Assembly: GCA_963721305.1 (NCBI GenBank)
Contig: CAVRIR010000003.1
Location: forward strand, 434,001-498,000
Direction of reading: 5' to 3'
Length of the DNA stretch: 64,000 bases
From: DATAES01 sp963721305
Lineage (GTDB): Bacteria > Actinomycetota > Acidimicrobiia > Acidimicrobiales > JACDCH01
The position numbers were made by a program, and so were the translations under genes. The notes beneath the pieces were generated by a model that did no database searches, was not told the origin of the DNA, and saw only the letters and a program-made list of their open reading frames with translations. Below are positions 17,391-26,692 of the stretch, in pieces (position 1 is the first letter of the stretch; the number at the start of each line of letters is the position of its first letter).

Positions 17391-18776
17391 GTGCGAGGAA
17401 TCGTGGCAGCGGGGGCGTACCTCCCTCACGGACGGTTGGATCGAGCGGCCATCGCGTCGTTCGTCGGCTCGGGTGGCGGTAGGGGCACGCGCACCGTCGC
17501 GTGCTACGACGAAGACACCACCACGATGGGATTCGAAGCGGCGCGACTGGCCCTGAAGGCAGCGCCCGACGGCTCGATGCCGGACGCGCTGTGGTTCTCG
17601 ACCGTCACGCCGGCATACGTCGACAAGACGAACGCCACGACGATCCACGCCGCGCTGCGACTCGATGACAACGTCGGCGCCTTCGACTTCGGTGGCGCGC
17701 AGCGGTCGGTGATGGGGATGCTGCGTGCCGCGCTCGCGGGGCAGGGCACCGACCTGCTGGTCGCGTCGGACATCCGCACGGGACTCCCCGGCAGTCCCGA
17801 CGAGGCTGCGGGCGGCGACGGCGCATCGGCGCTGCTGATCGGCGACGGCGACAGCGTGATCGCCGAGCAGCTCGCCAGCGCGTCCGCGACCGAGGAGTTC
17901 GTGGATCGGTGGCGCAGCCCGGGCGAGCGGCGGTCGAAGGTCTGGGAAGAGCGCTTCGGCGAGACCCGCTACCTGCCCCTCGGCGAGAGCGCCTTCCGCA
18001 TGGCCCTCAAGGAAGCCGACCTCGGCCCTGAGCAAGTCGACCACCTGATCGTGACCGGCCTCCACGCCCGCGCCGCGACCGCGCTGGCCGGACGTCTCGG
18101 CGTGGCGAGCGAGAACATCGTCGACACGCTGGCGTCGTCGGTCGGCAACACCGGCGCCGCCCATCCCGGCCTGCTGCTGGCGGGCGTCCTCGAGAGCGCC
18201 GCGCCGGGCAAGGTGATCGCCCTGGTGGTCCTGGCCGATGGCGCGGACGCCGTCGTGTTGCGGACCACCGAGGCCATCTCGTCGTACCGACCCACGAACT
18301 CGCTCGCCGACCAGATCGCGGCCGGCGCCGACGTGTCCTACGGCAAGTACCTCTCCTGGCGCAAGATGCTGCCGGTCGAGCCCCCTCGCCGTCCCGAACC
18401 GGCGCGGACCTCGTCCTCGGCCTCCGGTCGCGCGATCGACTGGAAGTTCGGATTCGTCGCTCGCGCCGACCCCGACTCTGGCGCGCCACAGCTTCCGCCC
18501 CTCCCGAGCGGCACCGACGCGAAGCCGATGGCCGACGTGCCGGGCACCGTCGTCACGTTCACCGTCGACCGGCTGGCGTACTCGGAGAGCCCGCCGATCA
18601 TCTTCGCCGTCGTCGACTTCGACGGTGGTGGACGGCTTCCGATCGAGCTCACCGACGTGCGCGAGGACGACGTCGCGCCCGGTGTGCGAGTCGAGATGAC
18701 CTTCCGCAAACTGTTCACCAGCGACGACATCCACAATTACTTCTGGAAAGCCCGACTGGTTCGAGGAGCAGCCTGA
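17391..18776 (+). CDS. HMG-CoA-synthase-like protein fused to an OB-fold domain
   Basis: A 461-residue protein starting with GTG. Residues 1-320 resemble archaeal-type HMG-CoA synthase (GAYLPHGRLDRAAIASFV, CYDEDTTTMGFEAARLALK, VGNTGAAHPGLLLAGVLE). Residues 370-455 form a DUF35-like OB fold (PGTVVTFTVDRLAYSE, YFWKARLV). At the place of the catalytic Cys I read VGAFDFGGAQRSVMG, without Cys. The next gene, a thiolase, overlaps its stop. In archaea, thiolase, DUF35 and HMG-CoA synthase form a channelling complex, so this pair may be a modified version. The missing Cys argues against normal HMG-CoA synthesis. Confidence 0.82.
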   Translation: MRGIVAAGAYLPHGRLDRAAIASFVGSGGGRGTRTVACYDEDTTTMGFEAARLALKAAPDGSMPDALWFSTVTPAYVDKTNATTIHAALRLDDNVGAFDFGGAQRSVMGMLRAALAGQGTDLLVASDIRTGLPGSPDEAAGGDGASALLIGDGDSVIAEQLASASATEEFVDRWRSPGERRSKVWEERFGETRYLPLGESAFRMALKEADLGPEQVDHLIVTGLHARAATALAGRLGVASENIVDTLASSVGNTGAAHPGLLLAGVLESAAPGKVIALVVLADGADAVVLRTTEAISSYRPTNSLADQIAAGADVSYGKYLSWRKMLPVEPPRRPEPARTSSSASGRAIDWKFGFVARADPDSGAPQLPPLPSGTDAKPMADVPGTVVTFTVDRLAYSESPPIIFAVVDFDGGGRLPIELTDVREDDVAPGVRVEMTFRKLFTSDDIHNYFWKARLVRGAA

Positions 18777-19963
18777 TGGGATCTCACGGCATTCGTGACC
18801 GCGTTGCCATCATCAGCGTGGGATGCACGCCGTTCGGCGAACACTGGGACCGCAGCGTCGACGACCTGATGGTCCAGGCGGTCGACGAGACGCTCAGCGG
18901 CGTCGGACTGACGAAGCAAGACATCGACGCGTACTGGCTCGGCACCGCGCAGCGGAGTTGCGGCATCACGCTCGCCCGGCCGCTCGAGCTCGAAGGCAAG
19001 CCGGTGAGCCGCGTCGAGAATTACTGCGCGACCGGATCGGAAGCGCTGCGCCAGGCCTCCTACGCGGTCGCTTCGGGTGCGTACGACATCGCGATGGCGG
19101 TCGGGGTCGAGAAGTTGAAGGACGCCGGCTACCAAGGTGTGCCCGCCGTCCTCCCGCCGAACGACGGCACGGCGCGCACGCTCACCGCGGCCGCGATGTA
19201 CAGCATGATCGCTCCCGCCTACAGCAAGAAGTACGGCGTGAGCGAAGGCGAGCTGCGCGACGCGCTCTCACACGTCGCCACGAAGAACCACTACAACGGC
19301 GCCCGCAACCCGCGTGCGCAGTTCCGTCGTGAGGTCACCAAGGAGCAGGTCGAGCGAGCGCCGAAGATGGCAGGCACGCTCGGCGTGTTCGACTGCGCGG
19401 GGGTCGCCGACGGCGGTGCTGCCGCGATCGTCGTGCGAGCGGAGGACGCGTCGAAGTACACCGACAAGCCGCTGTACGTGAAGGCGTTGTCGCTCGTCGC
19501 CGGCAACGGCAGCGGGTTGAGCGATCCCGACTACGACTACACGACCTTCCCCGAGGTGGTCGACACCGCGGAGGACGCGTACCGGCAGGCCGGTATCACC
19601 GATCCGCGGTCGCAACTGGCGATGGCCGAGGTGCACGACTGCTTCACGCCGACCGAGATGGTGCTCATGGAAGATCTCGGCTTCGCCGAGCGGGGTACCG
19701 CGTGGAAAGAGATCCTCGCCGGGACGTACGACCTCGACGGCGAGCTGCCGGTGAACCCCGACGGTGGACTGAAGAGCTTCGGCCATCCCGTCGGTGCGTC
19801 CGGGCTACGGATGATGTTCGAGTGCTGGCTGCAGCTCCGCGGCGAAGCGCCTGAGCAGCGCCGGCTCGGCAACGATCGCAAGCTCGCGCTCACGCACAAC
19901 CTCGGTGGGTACCCGGGCGAGATGGTGTCGTTCGTCTCGATCCTCGGCACCGAACCCGGCTGA
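18776..19963 (+). CDS. Acetyl-CoA acetyltransferase (thiolase)
   Basis: A 395-residue thiolase. The nucleophilic Cys is in VENYCATGSEALRQA near residue 88, HDCFTPTE carries the second active-site His/Cys group, and GHPVGASG the final His motif. The N-terminus reads RDRVAIISVGCTPFGEHW. It overlaps the HMG-CoA-synthase-like gene by one base and is 12 bases before a CoA-transferase gene. A role in making or cleaving acetoacetyl- or other 3-ketoacyl-CoA is likely. Confidence 0.92.
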   Translation: MGSHGIRDRVAIISVGCTPFGEHWDRSVDDLMVQAVDETLSGVGLTKQDIDAYWLGTAQRSCGITLARPLELEGKPVSRVENYCATGSEALRQASYAVASGAYDIAMAVGVEKLKDAGYQGVPAVLPPNDGTARTLTAAAMYSMIAPAYSKKYGVSEGELRDALSHVATKNHYNGARNPRAQFRREVTKEQVERAPKMAGTLGVFDCAGVADGGAAAIVVRAEDASKYTDKPLYVKALSLVAGNGSGLSDPDYDYTTFPEVVDTAEDAYRQAGITDPRSQLAMAEVHDCFTPTEMVLMEDLGFAERGTAWKEILAGTYDLDGELPVNPDGGLKSFGHPVGASGLRMMFECWLQLRGEAPEQRRLGNDRKLALTHNLGGYPGEMVSFVSILGTEPG

Positions 19964-19975
19964 GCGGTCGCGTAC

Positions 19976-21220
19976 GTGAAGGTCGGCGAGGTCGCGAACG
20001 AAGACGCGGCGCAGTACGGAAAACCGCTCGACGGCATCCGTGTGCTCGCGGCGGAGCAGATGCAGGCGCTCCCGTACGCGACGCAACTGCTGGCCCGGCT
20101 CGGCGCAGACGTCGTCAAGGTCGAGCCGCTGGCGGGCGAGTCAGGCCGCGGCGCGCAGCCGTCGATGCGCGATCCGGACGGACGGGTCGTCGGCGCGACG
20201 TTCTTGCGCAACAACCTCGGCAAGCGCACCATCTCGCTCGACTTGAAGTCCGACCAGGGGCGCGACCTGTTCCTGCGCCTGGTGCCGCGCTTCGACATCG
20301 TCGCCGAGAACTTCAAGGCCGGCACGATGGACCGCTTCGGTCTCGGTTACGACGTGTTGTCCGCAGCTCACCCTGCGGTGATCTTCCTGTCGATCTCCGG
20401 GTTCGGCGCATCCGGCTCGCCGTACTCGTCGTGGCCTGCGTATGCGCCGATCGTCGAGGCGATGTCGGGCATCTACGACTACCTGAACGCGACGAACCAG
20501 CCGCCGCGCGCCGCACCCGTCGGCGCGCTCGGCGACATCAGCGCCGCGCTGTTCGCCACGATCGGCGTGTTCGCCGCGCTTCGTCATCGCGACACGACCG
20601 GCCAAGGGCAGCAGGTCGACATCGCGATGTTCGACAGCGCCGTCGCGATGACCGACATCGTGATGAACCTCGCGTCGCTCGGTCAGGCGAAGCAGCCGTT
20701 CCCGAAGCACTTCATCCTCGATTCGTTCCGCGCCGCGGACGGTTGGTTCGTGATGCAACTCGTGCGCGACCACCAGTTCGGACCGCTGGCCGACGTCGTC
20801 GGGCATCCGGAGTGGAAGGACGATCCCCGTCTCGCCGATCGTGAGGGTTGGGGGCAGCACCTCGACGACATCATCCGCCCGGGCGTCGAGGCATGGGCCT
20901 CGACCCGGACGATGATCGAGGCGTCGAAGGAGCTCACCGCGGCGGGCGTCGCCGCGGGACCGTGCTTCCATTCGTCGGACGTCATCACCGATCCCCACCT
21001 CGATCGCCGCAACATGGTGGTCGAGCTCGAACGGGTGGACGGTGTCGACGATCCCGTCCTCATCCCCGGTAACCCGGTCAAGCTCTCGAAGGTGGCCGAG
21101 GGACCGGAGACCCGCGTGCCCTGGCTGGGCGAGCACACGCAGGACCTGCTTCAGGACGAGTTGGGCCTGACCGACGACGAGCTCGATGGGCTCGTCGAAG
21201 GCGGTGTGATCGGTCGCTGA
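19976..21220 (+). CDS. Class III CoA-transferase (CaiB/BaiF family)
   Basis: A 414-residue CoA-transferase that moves CoA between carboxylic acids through an aspartyl-CoA intermediate. It shows LPYATQLLARLGADVVKVEPLAG, NNLGKRTISLDLKS, SISGFGASGSPYS and, at the catalytic Asp, APVGALGDISAALFA. The C-terminal part ends WLGEHTQDLL. It follows the thiolase in the same direction. The acid used is not evident. Confidence 0.93.
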   Translation: MKVGEVANEDAAQYGKPLDGIRVLAAEQMQALPYATQLLARLGADVVKVEPLAGESGRGAQPSMRDPDGRVVGATFLRNNLGKRTISLDLKSDQGRDLFLRLVPRFDIVAENFKAGTMDRFGLGYDVLSAAHPAVIFLSISGFGASGSPYSSWPAYAPIVEAMSGIYDYLNATNQPPRAAPVGALGDISAALFATIGVFAALRHRDTTGQGQQVDIAMFDSAVAMTDIVMNLASLGQAKQPFPKHFILDSFRAADGWFVMQLVRDHQFGPLADVVGHPEWKDDPRLADREGWGQHLDDIIRPGVEAWASTRTMIEASKELTAAGVAAGPCFHSSDVITDPHLDRRNMVVELERVDGVDDPVLIPGNPVKLSKVAEGPETRVPWLGEHTQDLLQDELGLTDDELDGLVEGGVIGR

Positions 21221-21230
21221 GCTCGGCCCG

Positions 21231-23501
21231 TCAGAGCCCGACGGGACGGTTGCCGATGACACCGGCGACGCGCAACGACGAGATCTCGTCATCGCTCAGT
21301 CCGAGGTCTTGGAACACCTCGTCGTTGTGCTCGCCCAGGGTTGGCGCCGGAAGGCGCACCCACTCCTGCACACTCGCGAACCGGAACGGAAGTCCCGGGA
21401 TCGCGTGATCACCGGTCACGCGATGAGGTCGCGTCTCGAAGAACCGCCGATGCACGAGCTGCGCATTGTTGAGCACGTCGCGCGACGGGATCACCGCCGC
21501 GGCAGGAACGCCCGCCGCGCACAGTTCAGTGGCGAGGTCGTCGGCGTCGCGCCCGCCCGTCCACGCCCGGAGCTGCTCGTCGATGCGGTCGTGCGCCGCG
21601 AGGCGGCCGGCATGGGTGGCGAGCGCCGCGTCTGCCGTCCAGTTCGGGTCGCCGAGCGCGCGACGCAACGCGTGCCACTCGTCATCGGTCGTGACCGCGA
21701 TCGCCAACCAGCGATCGTCGCCGGCGCACGCGTACAGGCCTTGCGGCGCGGCGCCGCGCCAACGGTTGCCGTCACGGGTGAGCACGGTTCCGGTCGCGGA
21801 GAACTCGAGCACTTGCTCTGCGGCCGCGTTCAGCGCGGCCTCGACCATCACCGCCTCGACCATGCGTCCGCCACCGTGAGCGGCGTGATCGAGCATCGCC
21901 AGCAACGTGCCGATGACGGCGTGCATCCCCGCGAGCGGATCGCACGCGCCGCGCACGAGCACGGGCGGCCCATCGGGGGTACCCGTGAGCCACGCCATAC
22001 CGGAGACGCATTCCATCGTCTGCGCGAATCCCGTGTTGTCGCGCCATGGCCCGTCGAGGCCGAACGCGGGCATGCGGGTCATGATGAGCTCGGGGTTGAG
22101 CTCGTGCAGGCGTTGCCAACCGAGCCCGAACTGGTCCATCACGCGCGGCGTGTAGTTCTCGATCAGGACGTCGGCGGTCTGGACGAGACGCTCGAACACC
22201 TCGACCCCTTCGGGCCGCGTGAGATCGAGCGTGATCGCCCGCTTGCCGATGTTGCCGGCGTGGAACAGCGGGCTCCACTCCCACCACTCGTCGACCTTCG
22301 GCGGCTTGGTCGACGCGTAACGCATCAGATCGGGACGAGTGATCGACTCGACCTTGATGACGTCGGCGCCCAGCATGGCCAGGGCCGCACCGGCGGCGGG
22401 TCCTGCCCACCATGCCGTGCAGTCGATGACCCGGATGCCGGCGAGGGGCAGTGGTTCGGAAGTGGGAGGCAACGGCGTTTCACGAGCGGTGTCGCCACCG
22501 GTGATGCGGTACGGGACGCGCGGCTGCGTGAAACGACCGGAAGTGGTCGGGCCGTAGACGCCGCGCTCGACGAAGTGCTCGAACTCGAGAACGGTCGCGC
22601 CGTTGAGAACGGGACCGCTCGGGATGCGGAACGTGCCGGCTTCGTCGAGCACCTCGTGCGTCGTGCGCGCGGTGGTGAAGTCGTGGACGAGTGCCTCGAA
22701 CTCGTCGCGCCGCGCGAACCGTTCCTGTGGCCGGGCGAGCTTCGTGTCGTCGAGCAGCTCGGGATGACCGATCATCACGCAGAAGTCGCTGTACTGCTGC
22801 GCGCTGTTGGTCGTGAAGACGACGTAACCATCCGACGTCGGCTCGACCGACGGGATCTCGAGTGAACGTCCTGTGCCCGCCATGGGCGGCCAGTCGAAGA
22901 ACGAGGAGTACAACGACGGGACCATGACCATCGTCGTCGCGACACAGTCGAGCATGGCGACGTCGATGAGCTCACCACCGTCTTCGTCGCCGTGGCCCCT
23001 TTGGCGACGAAGCAGCGCGGCGATCGCCGCGAGGGCGGCGTACGTGCCGGTGACCCACTCGCCGATGCGGCCGCCTGCGGCGAGCGGCTCCTCACCGGGG
23101 ATGCCACGGAAGCCGGTCGAGCCGCCGGACGCCTGCAGGGTGAACTCGGTCGCCGGCCGATCTGCCCACGGCCCGTCGAGCCCGAACGGGGTGATGGCGA
23201 CGACGATCTGGTCGGCGGGACGGTTCGTGGTCGCGGGGCACGCGCCGTCGACGATGACGACGTCCGCGCCCGCATCCAACGCACCGTCGTCGTCTTCCTG
23301 GGCGACCGAGCGCTTCGACCCGTGCAAGAACTCGAACAGCGCTTCTGATCCGAGTGCGCCGAGCGGGTCCACCGCGGCCGGCGGGACGCGGATCACATCG
23401 GCGCCGGCGTCGGCCAGCACCTTGCCGCAGTAGCCGCCCGCGATGCCGTTCGTGTGATCGACGACTCGTACGCCGCGCAGCGGCGCCGGATGATCGGACA
23501 T
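21231..23501 (-). CDS. Tandem class III CoA-transferase (two CaiB domains in one chain)
   Basis: A 756-residue protein made of two CaiB/BaiF-type halves. The first begins LRGVRVVDHTNGIAGGYCGK and is degenerate in places; the second begins at about residue 370 (LAGIRVIDCTAWWAGPAAGAAL) with MLGADVIKVESITRPD, NIGKRAITLDLTRPEG and a likely catalytic Asp in VRGACDPLAGMHAVIG. Such fused forms occur in actinobacteria. Normal members are intertwined dimers, so the fusion may fix one active and one structural half. The start at 23501 follows the SnoaL-like stop by eight bases, so the two are co-transcribed. Confidence 0.88.
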   Translation of the reverse strand: MSDHPAPLRGVRVVDHTNGIAGGYCGKVLADAGADVIRVPPAAVDPLGALGSEALFEFLHGSKRSVAQEDDDGALDAGADVVIVDGACPATTNRPADQIVVAITPFGLDGPWADRPATEFTLQASGGSTGFRGIPGEEPLAAGGRIGEWVTGTYAALAAIAALLRRQRGHGDEDGGELIDVAMLDCVATTMVMVPSLYSSFFDWPPMAGTGRSLEIPSVEPTSDGYVVFTTNSAQQYSDFCVMIGHPELLDDTKLARPQERFARRDEFEALVHDFTTARTTHEVLDEAGTFRIPSGPVLNGATVLEFEHFVERGVYGPTTSGRFTQPRVPYRITGGDTARETPLPPTSEPLPLAGIRVIDCTAWWAGPAAGAALAMLGADVIKVESITRPDLMRYASTKPPKVDEWWEWSPLFHAGNIGKRAITLDLTRPEGVEVFERLVQTADVLIENYTPRVMDQFGLGWQRLHELNPELIMTRMPAFGLDGPWRDNTGFAQTMECVSGMAWLTGTPDGPPVLVRGACDPLAGMHAVIGTLLAMLDHAAHGGGRMVEAVMVEAALNAAAEQVLEFSATGTVLTRDGNRWRGAAPQGLYACAGDDRWLAIAVTTDDEWHALRRALGDPNWTADAALATHAGRLAAHDRIDEQLRAWTGGRDADDLATELCAAGVPAAAVIPSRDVLNNAQLVHRRFFETRPHRVTGDHAIPGLPFRFASVQEWVRLPAPTLGEHNDEVFQDLGLSDDEISSLRVAGVIGNRPVGL

Positions 23502-23509
23502 GTCCCGGG

Positions 23510-23938
23510 TCAACCCATCGTGATCTGGCGCCGCGCGAGCTTCCATCCGCCCGCCGTGCGCACGAACGCGTCCTCGTAGCGGCCCATGGTCCGCACGACG
23601 GGCGCGGTCGCAGTGTCACCCCAGTACGTGAAGTATGAACGAGACGTCGCGTGGTCATCGTCGTCGTCGAACTGCACGGAGATGGTGGCGACCATGTGCA
23701 TCGTGTTGGAGCCGGGTCCTTGGTGGCCGCCCGCCATCCGGTCGCGCTGGCCGGCCGCGACATCAGCGTGACCGCGACGCTCGGATGCCGGCAGACCGAT
23801 CGCCGGATTGGCGGGCATGATCCACGCGATGTCATCGGTCAGCAGGCTGATGTAGTCGTCGGTCGCGCCGTCGTCGGCCAGTTGGGCCAGCCGCGCCAGC
23901 ACGTTGCGGATCTCGAGCTCGTCGGCCACCCGTTCCAT
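23510..23938 (-). CDS. SnoaL-like (NTF2-fold) protein
   Basis: A 142-residue protein of the SnoaL_4-like family: ELEIRNVLARLAQLADDGATDDYISLLTDDIAW at the N-terminus and GRYEDAFVRTAGGWKLARRQI at the C-terminus are typical of this cone-shaped fold. Members include small hydratases, isomerases and ring-hydroxylation small subunits. It lies directly upstream of the tandem CoA-transferase and probably acts on the same substrate class. Confidence 0.88.
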   Translation of the reverse strand: MERVADELEIRNVLARLAQLADDGATDDYISLLTDDIAWIMPANPAIGLPASERRGHADVAAGQRDRMAGGHQGPGSNTMHMVATISVQFDDDDDHATSRSYFTYWGDTATAPVVRTMGRYEDAFVRTAGGWKLARRQITMG

Positions 23939-24000
23939 GGTGCGTGACTGTTTCAGATTGCAACCGGCGGTGCGAGGACCTGTCGGGGTACCGTCGCCTC

Positions 24001-24837
24001 GTGCAGATCTCGCCCCGCTACGACGGACCCCCGATCCTGCAGGTCGATGTTCCGATCGCCGATCCTGCCGTGCCGTTGTTGCGTCAGCGGCGACGGCTCG
24101 CGGCGACCCTCGGCGACATCGACGAGACGCAATGGATGGCACCGAGTCGCTGTGACGGGTGGTCGGTACGCGATGTCGTGTGCCACCTCATCGGCACCGA
24201 TCACTACTGGGCGCTGTCGATCACCAAGGGACTCGAGGGCGAGCCGACCCGCTATCTCGATTCGTTCGATCCCGTCTCGGTCCCGGCGCAGATGGTGGAC
24301 GCGATGCGGGCGATGACGTCAGCAGAGGTGCTGGCGCAGTTCGAGGAGGCTGTCGACGGCTTGGCCAAGGTGCTCGATGGCGTCGACGGCGCCAAGTGGT
24401 CGACGGTGGCCGAGGCGCCCCCCGGCCACGTCGCCCTGCGGTCGGTCGCGCTGCACGCGTTGTGGGACGCGTGGATCCACGAACGCGACATCGTGTTGCC
24501 GCTGGGTCTCGATCCGGTGGTCGAGGACGACGAGGTGGCCGCGTGCTTGCTGTACGCGGCGGCGCTCGGACCCGCGTTCCTCGCGTCAACGGGCTCGACG
24601 CGGTCCGGGGCGCTCGTCATCGACGCCACCGATCCTGACGTGTCGTTCGTCGTGGAATCCGGATCGACTGTCGTGATCGCCGAGGGACCGGGCCCGGATG
24701 ATGCGCCCCGCCTCGCCGGTGGCGCGGTCGCGCTGGTCGAGGGCTTGAGCTTCCGCGGACCGCTCGAACACGGCTTGTCCGCCGACGACGAATGGTTGCT
24801 CGGTGGCCTCGGCGATGTCTTCGAGGTCGACGCATAG
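24001..24837 (+). CDS. DinB-like / maleylpyruvate isomerase N-terminal family protein
   Basis: A 278-residue protein starting with GTG. Residues 25-190 match the DinB/MDMPI-N fold: CDGWSVRDVVCHLIGTDHYW provides two His and LHALWDAWIHERDI the others of the metal site. A C-terminal domain of 80 residues (SCP2-like in related proteins) follows. It may be a mycothiol-linked enzyme. It is divergent from the SnoaL-like gene across about 60 bases, which must hold both promoters. Confidence 0.85.
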   Translation: MQISPRYDGPPILQVDVPIADPAVPLLRQRRRLAATLGDIDETQWMAPSRCDGWSVRDVVCHLIGTDHYWALSITKGLEGEPTRYLDSFDPVSVPAQMVDAMRAMTSAEVLAQFEEAVDGLAKVLDGVDGAKWSTVAEAPPGHVALRSVALHALWDAWIHERDIVLPLGLDPVVEDDEVAACLLYAAALGPAFLASTGSTRSGALVIDATDPDVSFVVESGSTVVIAEGPGPDDAPRLAGGAVALVEGLSFRGPLEHGLSADDEWLLGGLGDVFEVDA

Positions 24838-24889
24838 GTGGTGGATCGCCGGGGCGTCTGACAACACAGGCGCCACGTAGGGTGCGGCC

Positions 24890-25660
24890 ATGGCTACCGC
24901 GATCGCGCCACCGACGTGGGGAGTGGTGGACCGCGACGACCTGGAACGGATCGTCGTCGTGCAACCCCACTTCGACGACGCCGTGATGGGCGCCGGACAC
25001 GTGCTCGGGTCGTATCCGGGAAGCGCGTGCATCACAGTGATGGGTGGACCTCCGAAGTCGTACCCGTCGCCGCCGACGGAGTGGGACGCGCTGGGTGGCT
25101 TCGTGGACGGTGACGACGTGGTCGCGTTGCGGATCGAGGAAGATCGCGCTGCGCTCGCGGTCGTCGACGCGCGGCAGGTGTGCCTTCCCTTCGTCGATCA
25201 CCAGTACCTCGGCAAGGACGAGCGCGCCGAAGCGCTCGACGTCGCGGCCGCGCTGGGTTCGGCCATCGACGCAGAACGTCCGACCGCGGTGTTCGTGCCG
25301 ATGGGTCTTGCCAACCCGGACCACGCGGTGACCCACGAAGCTGCGCTCCACGTCCGCGAGCAACGACGAGACATCGCCTGGTTCGCCTACGAGGACGCGG
25401 GCTACAAGCACATCCCCGGCCTCCTCGCATGGCGGGTGGCCACGCTGTTCAAGGCGAGCGTGTGGCCGACACCGGCGATGGTTCCGGTCGAGCCGGATTA
25501 CGAGCGCAAGAACCGCGCGTTCGCCTGTTACCGCAGCCAAGTGGCCCCGCTCGAACGTGAGCATTCACTGACCGAGCGCCTAACGGCGAACGTGCCGGAG
25601 CAGTACTGGCGGCTCGATCCGCCGCCGGACGGATGGGAGGGACTCAGCGCGACCGTGTGA
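24890..25660 (+). CDS. PIG-L family deacetylase
   Basis: A 256-residue zinc hydrolase. The metal and catalytic motif PHFDDAVMGAGH sits near residue 27 and the third His in NPDHAVTHEAAL. The family includes the mycothiol enzymes MshB and Mca and GlcNAc-PI deacetylases; the sequence does not show which substrate. The ATG at 24890 is 53 bases after the previous stop. The end overlaps the convergent enoyl-CoA hydratase gene by 17 bases. Confidence 0.92.
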   Translation: MATAIAPPTWGVVDRDDLERIVVVQPHFDDAVMGAGHVLGSYPGSACITVMGGPPKSYPSPPTEWDALGGFVDGDDVVALRIEEDRAALAVVDARQVCLPFVDHQYLGKDERAEALDVAAALGSAIDAERPTAVFVPMGLANPDHAVTHEAALHVREQRRDIAWFAYEDAGYKHIPGLLAWRVATLFKASVWPTPAMVPVEPDYERKNRAFACYRSQVAPLEREHSLTERLTANVPEQYWRLDPPPDGWEGLSATV

Positions 25661-26525
25661 TCGTGTCGACGAGTCCCCACTCGTGCGCGCGGGCCGCATC
25701 GATGACCGCACCGGAGAGCGCGAGCAGCGCGACACGATGACGTCCGGCGCGCCGGGTCAGACTCACGGTTCCACCGGCGCCGGGAACGAGACCGAGTGCG
25801 AGCTCGGGCAGCGAGAGCAGTGTGTCCGGAGCCGCGGCGACGCGACCGGCGAACGCGGCAAGCTCGATGCCCGAACCGGCGCAATGGCCGTGAAGGTGCA
25901 CCGTCGTGCGGCCGCGCACCCTGTCGATGGCGCGCCCGATGCTGGTCGCCGTACGCACGAGATGCGCGCTGGCCGGATCCTCGAACGATCCGAACTCGTC
26001 GAGATCGCCGCCGCTGCAGAACACCGGTCCGTTGCCACGGATGTCGACGGTCGCCATCGTCGGATCGGCCGCGGGGATCGCCAGTGCTTCGAGCCACGCG
26101 TCTCGCATGGCGCGGTCGAGCGCGTTGCGCACGTGCGGGCGGTTGAGCGTGATGGTGAGACGGTCATCCTCGCGGCTCGTGAGCACCGGCGGCTCGTGGT
26201 CCGGTGGTCGCCGGCGGGACGTCCGGTTGCTCAACCAGCGCGCGAACTCCGGGCCCGCTTGCAGGACGGAGTACGCCGCCGACTCGGCGACGAGGCCGTT
26301 GCCGATCGACCGTTGCGCCACGCCGCGCAACAGCAACGCCAGCGTCACCGACGCGATCGGCTGGGCATCGATCGAGTCGAAGAGGTCGTCGAGCGTGGCG
26401 ACATCCGGATCGGCGGCGGTGTCGAGATGCGTTGCCGTGTCGCCGGCGCGATCGGCCCCGACCACGATGCAGGGGAGGGCCGCCAGTTCGTCGACGGCCG
26501 CGCCGCTGACCGCGGATCCGTCCAC
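25644..26525 (-). CDS. Enoyl-CoA hydratase/isomerase family protein with N-terminal extension
   Basis: The crotonase domain (about residues 115-290) has LTITLNRPHVRNALDRAMRD, the oxyanion loop GNGPVFCSGGDLDEFG, and HGHCAGSGIELAAFAGRV, with PELALGLVPGAGGT further on. About 110 residues precede it and could be a degenerate second crotonase-like part (PIASVTLALLLRGV). The shown start is a GTG, but the frame stays open and protein-like upstream to about 26640 (KVLHLADAELDAIL) without any ATG, GTG or TTG. A rare start or an indel near the true start is possible. Confidence 0.8.
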   Translation of the reverse strand: MDGSAVSGAAVDELAALPCIVVGADRAGDTATHLDTAADPDVATLDDLFDSIDAQPIASVTLALLLRGVAQRSIGNGLVAESAAYSVLQAGPEFARWLSNRTSRRRPPDHEPPVLTSREDDRLTITLNRPHVRNALDRAMRDAWLEALAIPAADPTMATVDIRGNGPVFCSGGDLDEFGSFEDPASAHLVRTATSIGRAIDRVRGRTTVHLHGHCAGSGIELAAFAGRVAAAPDTLLSLPELALGLVPGAGGTVSLTRRAGRHRVALLALSGAVIDAARAHEWGLVDTITRSR

Positions 26526-26692
26526 GTGGGCGACGGCGACGACGATGTCGTCGGCGGTCGTGAGCTCGCTCGCGGCGAACGGTGAGCGGAGGATGGCGTC
26601 GAGCTCGGCGTCAGCGAGATGCAGGACCTTGATGCGGCGACCGTAGCGTCACCGCTTCCGCCCACCCGTCCGGCGGCTGCGAGCATTGCGCC

